Notes under the pieces: model-generated | Seen by the model: the letters and a program-made list of their open reading frames with translations, nothing else | Told to the model about the DNA's origin: nothing | Databases searched by the model: none | Position numbers and translations under genes: made by a program | Shown: in pieces, positions 45,003 to 52,574 of the stretch | How positions within the stretch are numbered: position 1 is the stretch's first letter | Layout: every line of letters begins with the position of its first letter | DNA from: Ancylobacter sp. IITR112 | GTDB lineage: Bacteria; Pseudomonadota; Alphaproteobacteria; Rhizobiales; Xanthobacteraceae | Assembly: GCF_041415945.1 (NCBI RefSeq) | Contig: NZ_JBGCUS010000001.1 | Span: 3,162,001 to 3,226,000 of the forward strand | DNA: 64,000 nucleotides | Direction of reading: 5' to 3'

Positions 45003-46217
45003 TCACTCCTGCCCGAAAGCCCGCGCCATCACCTTCGCGGCGGCATCTGCGGTGCGCTTGATTTCAGCGGCGGTCAAGGTTGGATGTACCAGGAATTGAA
45101 GGCTCGTCTGGCCCAGGTCTCGCGCCACTGGCAATCCCTGGGGAGGTCGCCAACCCGTGCCCTCAAATGCGCGTTCCAGATAAACTTCCGAACAGCTCCC
45201 TTGGTAACAAGGCACACCCTGGGCGACTATTTCCGAGATGATGCGGTCGCGGGACCAGTCACGACGCAATTTGCCAGGGTCCACATACGCATAAAGTCTA
45301 TATTGGGCATGGACATCGCCTTGCCGTCCCGATGAGAGGAGGTCCGGCAGGCGCAGGCCCTGCCCGGCAAAGGGAGCCAGCGCGTCGGTGATGGCACGGG
45401 CATGGGCGCGGCGCGTTTCCACCCAGGCGTCCACATGGCGCAACTGAACGCGGCCGATGGCGGCCTGCATTTCCAGCATGCGCCAATTGGTACCGAAGCT
45501 CTCATGCAACCAGCGGAAACCCGGCGGGTGCTGGCGGCGGTAGACCGCGTCCCAGCTCTTGCCATGGTCTTTATAGGACCACATGCGCGACCAGAGCGCC
45601 TCATCGTCGGTGGTGACCATTCCACCCTCGCCGCCGGTGGTCATGATCTTGTCCTGGCAGAACGACCAGGCGCCGACATGGCCGATCGAGCCGACGCTGC
45701 GGCCGCGATAACGGGCGCCATGCGCCTGGGCGCAATCCTCGATGACCTTGAAGCCATGGCGGGCCGAGAGATCCATAATGGGGTCCATGTCGCAGGGCCA
45801 GCCCCCGAGATGAACCAGCACCACGGCGCGGGTGCGAGGGGTGAGCACGGCGGCGATGGTCTCGGCGGTTAGGTTGCCGCTGTCGCGGTCAACCTCGGCA
45901 AAGACCGGGGTCGCGCCGGCATTCACCACGCAGGAGACCGAGGCGATGAAGGTGCGCGGGGTCACGACGACCTCGTCCCCGGGGCCGATCCCGAGGCCGT
46001 GCAAGGCGAGGTCGAGCGCCACCGTGCCATTGGCGAGGGCGATGGCATGGCGCGAGCCGGCCCAGGCGGCGAATTCGCGCTCGAACGCCCGCCCCTCCTC
46101 GCCGGTCCAGTAATTGACCCTGTTGGAGGCAAGGACGCGCTGGACGGCCGCCATTTCCTCGGACGAGACGCTCGGCCAGGGGGAGAAGGGTCGATCAGAG
46201 ATGGCGCTCACAGTCAC
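45003..46217 (-). CDS. DegT/DnrJ/EryC1/StrS aminotransferase
   Basis: A 404-residue PLP-dependent sugar aminotransferase. The PLP lysine is Lys190 in SFCQDKIMTTGGEGGM. The phosphate-binding ANGTVALDLAL and IEDCAQAHGARYRGR are conserved. It starts with GTG 46217, overlapping the HAD-gene stop as GTGA; an upstream extension of 80 codons is rejected. It probably aminates the 4-keto sugar made by the PglF-like enzyme, as PglE does. The SFCQDK motif sets it apart from the more common SFxPxK subgroup, so another keto sugar is possible. Confidence 0.9.
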   Translation of the reverse strand: MTVSAISDRPFSPWPSVSSEEMAAVQRVLASNRVNYWTGEEGRAFEREFAAWAGSRHAIALANGTVALDLALHGLGIGPGDEVVVTPRTFIASVSCVVNAGATPVFAEVDRDSGNLTAETIAAVLTPRTRAVVLVHLGGWPCDMDPIMDLSARHGFKVIEDCAQAHGARYRGRSVGSIGHVGAWSFCQDKIMTTGGEGGMVTTDDEALWSRMWSYKDHGKSWDAVYRRQHPPGFRWLHESFGTNWRMLEMQAAIGRVQLRHVDAWVETRRAHARAITDALAPFAGQGLRLPDLLSSGRQGDVHAQYRLYAYVDPGKLRRDWSRDRIISEIVAQGVPCYQGSCSEVYLERAFEGTGWRPPQGLPVARDLGQTSLQFLVHPTLTAAEIKRTADAAAKVMARAFGQE

Positions 46218-46900
46218 ACCGCCCGTAAAATGTCGAAAAGAGTGCGGCGCAAACCGTCGACGCTTTCGACGGTCAATTTGGCAGCAACCCCTTCCTGAGA
46301 CAAATGAATTTGATCTGGAAGGCTGAGCAACACAGTGTGCCAACCAAGGGCGATGGGGGATACGAAATCTTTGGCAACGTTGTCGCCAACATACACACAC
46401 TGCTGAGCCAGGCGGGATCCCTGCAGCATTTGATAGCCAATTGGAGCCGGCTTCCACGCCGCACGGCCGAGTTCGTCGGTAAACAGAACCGCCTCGAAAT
46501 ATCCGTCAAGATTGAGGGCTGCCCATTTCCGCCGCTGTTCATCCTGACGTCCGTCGCTCAAAAGGGCGAGACCGGCCTCTCTTCCAAGCTCTTCCAAAAG
46601 CTCAGGAATCCCCTCCCGTGGCGCGAGAAGTGGCCGGTGCTGCCGGTAAGCCTTCTCAAGCCCGGCGATATCGACATCACCAAGGTCCAGCCTTGTAACG
46701 GCGCCGTCGATTATGTTCCGCACGCCACGCAAACCCTCATTGAACAGCGCCATCGCGTGCGTAATGAACGCTGTCCGGTTGGACGGCTCCAGCTTATCAG
46801 CGGCGGCGGCGAGCCCTCCTGCGATGAACTGCCGCTCCGGATAAAGCGTATCATCCATGTCAAAAACAACAAGAAATTGTCGGTCCGTCACGTTTGCCAT
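46214..46900 (-). CDS. HAD-family hydrolase in an amino-sugar operon
   Basis: A 228-residue HAD phosphatase-like protein. Motif I is VFDMDDTLYPE (Asp14 and Asp16), motif II LLSDGR, motif III the Lys of RAAWKPAPIGYQ, and motif IV VYVGDNVAKDF. A helical cap lies between motifs I and II. It starts one base inside the ATP-grasp stop (TGATG) and ends in a GTGA overlap with the aminotransferase gene, which argues for a joint pathway. The substrate could be a phosphorylated precursor or a by-product of the ATP-grasp reaction. Base composition is lower in GC than in the surrounding genes. Confidence 0.85.
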   Translation of the reverse strand: MANVTDRQFLVVFDMDDTLYPERQFIAGGLAAAADKLEPSNRTAFITHAMALFNEGLRGVRNIIDGAVTRLDLGDVDIAGLEKAYRQHRPLLAPREGIPELLEELGREAGLALLSDGRQDEQRRKWAALNLDGYFEAVLFTDELGRAAWKPAPIGYQMLQGSRLAQQCVYVGDNVAKDFVSPIALGWHTVLLSLPDQIHLSQEGVAAKLTVESVDGLRRTLFDILRAV

Positions 46901-47871
46901 CAGTCTAAAGTAAATACGGACTGATCGTATCTGATCATGGAGATGCCTTCACGCCATTTGCTCACAGGTACGAGCGCTTCGCCAAGCACATCCTGCAGAA
47001 GGTAACGCACACCCATCGCCCCCGCCTCCTGAGCGAGCGGATAGCCACCACCGAAGCGCGCATTGATCTCAAAGATTCCGAAGGATCCGTCTTCGCGCAG
47101 CATGGCCTGGAAGCAAAGCGGGCCCCACACACCCGGCAACAGGGTGCCGATCCGCTCAGCCGCCGCCATCAATCCGTCATGGGCGAAGGTAACACCGCGC
47201 GATACCTCGCCGGAGCGAACCGATTGCCGGCGATGTGGAACCGCGTAAAGCAGACCTCCGCCCCGGTCGTAGAACACATTGACCGTGACCTCCTCACCGA
47301 AAAGCTGCTCTTGCACGATTGTGCCGGGGGCCGGAGGCTCGACAAGCGCCTGCTCCGGAGAGCTCAGCACACGCAATCCGACGCTGCTCGATCCTCCGAC
47401 CGGCTTGCAGACCAGTGGCCACGGCGTTTCCGATGATGTGGGATCAAATGTCTCGGCAGGGCGCGTCCAAGGAACGCTGAGGCCGCCCGCCGCCAGAACC
47501 GCCGCCGTTCGCGCCTTGTCCCGGCAAATGGCCACGGCCTCCGGAGCCGAGACGGCTACCCGGCACCCGAATTCGTTCGCCGCCTGCCTTGCAATGAGGG
47601 ACCACGCAGTCACATCCGGATCAATTAAAGGGACCACAAGGGAGACATTTCGGCGAGCGACGATGCTGAGCAGCGCTTCCGAATAGCCGGGGGTCCCTAC
47701 CGCCGGAACAGCCTCGGCCGCATCCGCGAAGTGACAGGCGGGCGCGTGCTTCGGATCGAGATCCGCCGCGACGATGTTCATCGCCACTCCGAGCCTGGCC
47801 GCCTCAGCTCGGAAAATCTGCACTAATTCCACGCGACGACCGGCACTACTCAACAATACAGACATCTTCAT
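46900..47871 (-). CDS. ATP-grasp ligase (carbamoyl-phosphate-synthase-like fold)
   Basis: A 323-residue ATP-grasp protein. It starts SVLLSSAGRRVELVQIFRAE, a pre-ATP-grasp motif. ATP-binding and catalytic parts are WPLVCKPVGGSSSVGLRV, IVQEQLFGEEVTVNVFY and FGIFEINARFGGGYPL. Such enzymes couple a carboxylate to an amine or other nucleophile through an acyl phosphate. It lies between a PglC-like sugar transferase and HAD/aminotransferase genes, where a PglD-type acetyltransferase would be expected. It may acylate the amino sugar with an amino acid or other acid; this is inference. Confidence 0.85.
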   Translation of the reverse strand: MKMSVLLSSAGRRVELVQIFRAEAARLGVAMNIVAADLDPKHAPACHFADAAEAVPAVGTPGYSEALLSIVARRNVSLVVPLIDPDVTAWSLIARQAANEFGCRVAVSAPEAVAICRDKARTAAVLAAGGLSVPWTRPAETFDPTSSETPWPLVCKPVGGSSSVGLRVLSSPEQALVEPPAPGTIVQEQLFGEEVTVNVFYDRGGGLLYAVPHRRQSVRSGEVSRGVTFAHDGLMAAAERIGTLLPGVWGPLCFQAMLREDGSFGIFEINARFGGGYPLAQEAGAMGVRYLLQDVLGEALVPVSKWREGISMIRYDQSVFTLD

Positions 47872-47934
47872 GGCACCACACCTTCGAGAAATTCCACGAC
47901 ATTCCTCGATTTCAAATGTGTTATAGAATAATTT

Positions 47935-48533
<599 letters not shown>

Positions 48534-48537
<4 letters not shown>

Positions 48538-50048
48538 GTCCGCCCCCCTGCGGTCGAGGTCCGCGCCGGCCGGCGGCTTTGCCGGGGCGGCGGCGCGGCG
48601 GCGGGCGCGCGGGTGTCCCGCGCCAGCCGGGCCGCCGCCGCTCCCGGCGTCATCAGCGCGCAGCAGGCGGCGAAATAGGCGAACATGGCGGCGGTGCGCA
48701 GGGGATAATCCACAAGGGAATGCAGCATCAGCAGCAGCACCGCCAGCGAGGCGCATTGCTGCAGCACAAGCAGCCGCAGCCCGCCCGTCGCCCCGGAGGC
48801 GATCCACAGGCGATAGATGCGCTCGCCGAACCAGGCGAGGAAACAGGCCACCAGCACCATACCGGGCAGGCCGGTCTCCAGGAAGAACTCCAGCCAGTCG
48901 TCATGCGCGCGGTTGACATATTGCGGGCTCAGCGTTGCCGGCCCTTCATAGACCGGGAACACGGCGGTGAAGGTGCCGAGCCCGGTGCCGAAAGGCAGCG
49001 CCTCGCGCGCGGCCTGGAACGTCGTCTCGTTGAGCACGGCGCGCAACTGGTCGACGAGACCGCCGCCGAATCGCCCGAGAAAACGGTCGGCGCCGAGTTG
49101 CCCGACCAGCAGCACAACGCCCACCAGCACCGCCAGCACCAGGCTGCGCACCCGGTGCGGCGCCGCGCCGCGCCCGCGAAGCACGGAGAGGATGAGCGGC
49201 GCCATCACCACCACCCCCGCCAATGCCACCAGTAGCAGCAGGATGCCCGCCCGCGACCGGGCGAGAGCGATGCCGGCCAGGACGAGCACGCCGAGGCTGA
49301 AGGCGGCGGCCAGCCAGATCACCTTGGGCGTGCTCGCCCCCCGATGGCCGAGGACGCGGTCGCCACGGCCGACGAACCACGCCACGGCGAGCAGGAAGGT
49401 GACATAGAGCTGCGCAGCGAAATGATTGCGGTTGGCGAAGAAGCCCACCGATTCCGAGCGGTTGCTGATCTCGAAGAAGCGCAAGCCGCTCGCCGGCCCC
49501 TGCATCACCTGCAAAATGCCCAGAAGGAGCGCGACCAGACCGATCACGACCGCCCAGCCGGCAAAGCGCAGGCGCCCTTCCTCATCCAGCAGCGCGACCA
49601 GGAGAAAAAGCGCCAGCGGCGGCAGCACGGCCGGCAGGGCGGCGAGGCTCGCCGCCGGATCGACCGAGGAACTGCCCGTCCAGGCCACACCGTCGAGCCC
49701 CTGCCCCCCGGCGGCGACGATGCGGGCGGAGATGCCCTCCCAGCCCGGCGCACCGAACAGGGGGAGAAACTGGGCGAGCGCGATGACGAGACCCGTCGCC
49801 GCCAGCGCAGCGCCACAGACGAGCCCGAAGCTCCAGGCGGGACGCCGGGCGGTCAGACGGTCCAGCCACAGCCAGACTGCCAGCGCGAGAAAGGGCAGGC
49901 TGAGCGCCTGCAGCAGCACGTCCGCGAGGTAGCCGGTGCGGGTGGCCCCGCCCAGCACGACATTCGCGAACAGAAGGAGGACTGAGGCGACAAATGCCGC
50001 GCCTCCGTCGCCATGTGGCTTCAAAAACAGGGCCAACGCCTCTTTCAA
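48534..50048 (-). CDS. O-antigen ligase-like membrane protein (Wzy_C family)
   Basis: A 504-residue multi-pass protein of the O-antigen ligase/polymerase superfamily. A run of about 12 helices is visible, with the motifs GFFANRNHFAAQLYVTFL, GIALARSRAGILLLL, and a periplasmic region ending LSPQYVNRAHDDWLEFFLETG, where His-Asp is typical of Wzy_C proteins. It comes first in a minus-strand operon with the PglC-like transferase, ATP-grasp, HAD, aminotransferase and PglF-like genes. It could be the polymerase or ligase of the glycan started by PglC; the second such protein is at 35.4-36.7 kb. Confidence 0.86.
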
Positions 50049-50090
50049 CTGCCGCTCGCGGGTTCAACGGCCGCGCGCGGTCGTTTCCCG

Positions 50091-50507
50091 TCAGGGGCTG
50101 ACCGGGAAGATAAGGCCATTGTTGCCGCCATTGTCGGAGAGCGCAATCGCCGCGGCGATACCGCCGCCGACAGCGACGGCACCGACGACCATTCCGGTCG
50201 ACGGGTCGACCGCCAGGCCGCAGCCGGGCACGCGCAGCGTCTCGGTGGTGGAAGAGGGAACGGTGACGGTACGGTCATTGCCGAAGTCGACCACGGCGCT
50301 GCCGGGCCCCTGCACCGCGACCTTGTCGCCGCCCTTGAGCGAAATACCGACCGTTCCGGGCGTGAAACCCTGGCCGCGATCCACCAGCACGGTGCCCGCC
50401 GCCGAAGCGAGCGTGCCCGTCGTCTGGCAGGCATCCGCCGCCGCCGGACCCGCCAGACCGAGGCAGGCAAGCCCCGCCACAGACGCATACGCCACAAAAC
50501 GCTTCAT
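50091..50507 (-). CDS. Small secreted protein of unknown function
   Basis: A predicted 138-residue exported protein. ATG 50507 starts a signal peptide (MKRFVAYASVAGLACLGLAGPAAA). The mature part has ASAAGTVLVDRGQGFTPGTV and LKGGDKVAVQGPGSAVVDFG, resembling the FecR-like surface-protein module, and then a hydrophobic Gly/Ala-rich stretch near the C-terminus. The ORF could extend eight residues upstream. The neighbouring polysaccharide genes suggest an envelope role. I do not recognise a named family with confidence. Confidence 0.7.
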   Translation of the reverse strand: MKRFVAYASVAGLACLGLAGPAAADACQTTGTLASAAGTVLVDRGQGFTPGTVGISLKGGDKVAVQGPGSAVVDFGNDRTVTVPSSTTETLRVPGCGLAVDPSTGMVVGAVAVGGGIAAAIALSDNGGNNGLIFPVSP

Positions 50508-50531
50508 TTCGCCCCTCGACTGACTGCACAC

Positions 50532-50912
50532 GCCACTGGCGCCAGAACCTTACCAAATGTTACTAGGTCCGTACTCGGAAATCAAAACCGCACAGTCTGA
50601 CGCAGCATCCCACGCGACCTTCATGCTCCTTTATCCTACACTGACCCCGCCCCCAGCGACGAGGAATCCGCAAATACCCTTAACGTTTCAAGGTCAGAGT
50701 GGCGGCTTCGCGGCGCCTGCCGCCCGCGCGGAGCGGGCGTGGAGCCAGACCCCAAGGGTTCATTGTGAAGGCACAAGGGGCCCCCATGCGTTGCGCAGTC
50801 GGCAAGGGCACCCCATGTTCGGTGCCCCAAGGGAAGGCTCGCGGCCTGCAAGCGATTGCCGATTGATCGCCCGCAAGGACGCGATGGCCTTCATGCGTCT
50901 TGGTTCTGCCCG
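50532..50912. promoter_or_regulatory. Divergent control region of the EPS export operon
   Basis: This 381-bp gap separates the secreted-protein gene (minus) from the phosphatase-export operon (plus). It contains two perfect stems on the plus strand. CGCCCGC/GCGGGCG is at 50721-50727 and 50733-50739, and GGGCACC/GGTGCCC is at 50806-50812 and 50821-50827. An AT-richer stretch with CCTTAACGTTTCAAGG-like symmetry lies near 50677-50692. The stems precede the phosphatase start by about 85-190 bp, as a structured leader might. No confident -35/-10 pair is seen. Confidence 0.4.
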
Positions 50913-51761
50913 ATGATCGACCTGCACAACCACCTTCTGCCGGGCATTGATGACGGCGCCGCCGATCTCGCCACCGCCGTCGAGATGGCGCGGCTTCATG
51001 TCGCGCAGGGGGTGGAGATTGTCGCCTGCACGCCGCACATCCTGCCCGGCGTCTACCATAATGAAGGGCCGGCGATTCGGCAGGCGGTGGACGATCTCCA
51101 GCGCGTGCTCGACGAGGCGGGCGTGCCGCTGATCCTCATTCCCGGCGCCGACAATCACATCGTGCCCGATTTCGCCGGCGAGTTGCGCCGCGGGCGGCTG
51201 CTGACGCTGGGGGATACGCGCTATGCGCTGGTCGAGCCGCCGCATAATGTCGCCCCGGCGCGGCTGGACGAATTGGTCTTTACCATTCTTTTGGCGAATT
51301 ATGTGCCTATCGTGACCCATCCCGAGCGGCTGAAGTGGATCGAGGAGAAATATGATCTCATCGAGCGCATGGTGGCTCGGGGGGTGTGGATGCAGATTAC
51401 CTCGGGATCTCTGACCGGCCGTTTCGGGCGCCGACCGACATACTGGGCGGAGAAGATGGTCAGCGAGGGCAAGGCGCATATCCTCGCCAGCGACGCGCAT
51501 GATACGATGAAGCGCCCGCCGGACCTGGCCGAGGGCCGCCGGGCGGCGGAACGCCTTGTGGGCAGCGCGGAGGCCACGCGCATGACGGTGCAATGCCCGC
51601 GCGACATCGTTTTGGACAGGGCGCCGGCAGAATGCGCGGCGACAGGGGTGGCAGGGTTAAATGAAGCTGGGCGGAACGATAGCGACAATCCCCGCGCGCA
51701 TCGCGGCGGTGGCGGTGGCGGCGATCTTCTTGGCCGGCTGCGTCGCTTCTTCGGGCGATAG
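50913..51761 (+). CDS. PHP-type tyrosine-protein phosphatase (CpsB/YwqE-like)
   Basis: A 282-residue metal-dependent phosphatase of the PHP fold. The N-terminal metal motif is MIDLHNHLLPGIDDGA, and IVACTPHILPGVYHN, VPIVTHPERLKWI and HILASDAHDT carry further His/Asp ligands. Such enzymes dephosphorylate the tyrosine autokinase that controls capsule or EPS chain length. Start 50913 fits the conserved N-terminus. The last 34 codons overlap the Wza-like gene by 101 bp in another frame. It is the first gene of the export operon. Confidence 0.9.
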   Translation: MIDLHNHLLPGIDDGAADLATAVEMARLHVAQGVEIVACTPHILPGVYHNEGPAIRQAVDDLQRVLDEAGVPLILIPGADNHIVPDFAGELRRGRLLTLGDTRYALVEPPHNVAPARLDELVFTILLANYVPIVTHPERLKWIEEKYDLIERMVARGVWMQITSGSLTGRFGRRPTYWAEKMVSEGKAHILASDAHDTMKRPPDLAEGRRAAERLVGSAEATRMTVQCPRDIVLDRAPAECAATGVAGLNEAGRNDSDNPRAHRGGGGGGDLLGRLRRFFGR

Positions 51762-52527
51762 CCCCTCGCCTTCCACCTCGGCGGCGAGCTATGTGAATTC
51801 GGGCGAGCAGGCACCGTCCTCCGCCGCCCGCACGGCGGCACCCGCTGCCGCCGCGACGGCGCGGCCCGCTTCGGCCGCGTCGATATCGGCGGTGCCGGTC
51901 AGCGCCCAGCCGGCGAGCCTGCCGGCCAGCGAGGTGGCGGCGGTGAGCGCGGTGACGGCGGTCAGCACGCCCGGCTCCGACGGCTACCGGGTCGGCCCGC
52001 TCGATGTTCTCAATGTGACGGTGTTCAAGGTCGAGGATCTGACCAAGACGGTGCAGGTGTCCGAGAGCGGCACCTTTGCCTTCCCGCTGGTGGGCGACGT
52101 GCAGGCGTCCGGCCGCACGGTGAGCGAGATCGAGAAGGACCTCGCCGCCAAGCTCGGCAGCAATTATCTGCGCAATCCGCAGGTGACGGTGCTGGTGAAG
52201 GAATATAACAGCCACCGCATCACGGTGGACGGCGCGGTCAACAAGCCCGGCGTGTTTCCCATGCAGGGGCCGATGTCGCTGCTGCAATCCATCGCCATGG
52301 CCGGCGGCATGCAGGAAGTGGCCGAGGGCACCATCCTGGTGTTCCGCCGCATTGACGGCAAGACGGCGGTAGCCAAGTTCAGCGTCGCCGACCTGCGCTC
52401 GCAGAAGGCGAGTGACCCGGATCTTCTCGCCGGCGACATCGTGACGGTGCCGAGTTCTGACCTCAAGATCGGTATGAAGTACATTTTCCAGACGGTTCCG
52501 CTATTCAACGCCTTCATGCTGTTGTAG
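51661..52527 (+). CDS. Wza-like outer-membrane polysaccharide export lipoprotein
   Basis: A 288-residue polysaccharide export protein. A lipoprotein signal peptide ends in LAGC with Cys27 as the lipidated residue. After an Ala/Ser-rich linker come the Poly_export domain (YRVGPLDVLNVTVFKVEDL, FAFPLVGDVQASGRT) and SLBB-like parts (ITVDGAVNKPGVFPMQG, SLLQSIAMAGGMQEVA). It should form the outer-membrane channel for the glycan. The start must be 51661 because the signal peptide begins there, despite the 101-bp overlap with the phosphatase gene. Confidence 0.93.
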   Translation: MKLGGTIATIPARIAAVAVAAIFLAGCVASSGDSPSPSTSAASYVNSGEQAPSSAARTAAPAAAATARPASAASISAVPVSAQPASLPASEVAAVSAVTAVSTPGSDGYRVGPLDVLNVTVFKVEDLTKTVQVSESGTFAFPLVGDVQASGRTVSEIEKDLAAKLGSNYLRNPQVTVLVKEYNSHRITVDGAVNKPGVFPMQGPMSLLQSIAMAGGMQEVAEGTILVFRRIDGKTAVAKFSVADLRSQKASDPDLLAGDIVTVPSSDLKIGMKYIFQTVPLFNAFMLL

Positions 52528-52574
52528 CCAGTTTGGGTGGGCAGCGGCATGTGCCTTAAGGGAAGCACCAACGG

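Noticed and set aside
46218..46457. 80-residue N-terminal extension of the aminotransferase
   Set aside because: It overlaps the HAD gene in another frame and has no aminotransferase sequence; the GTGA start at 46217 fits the family length.
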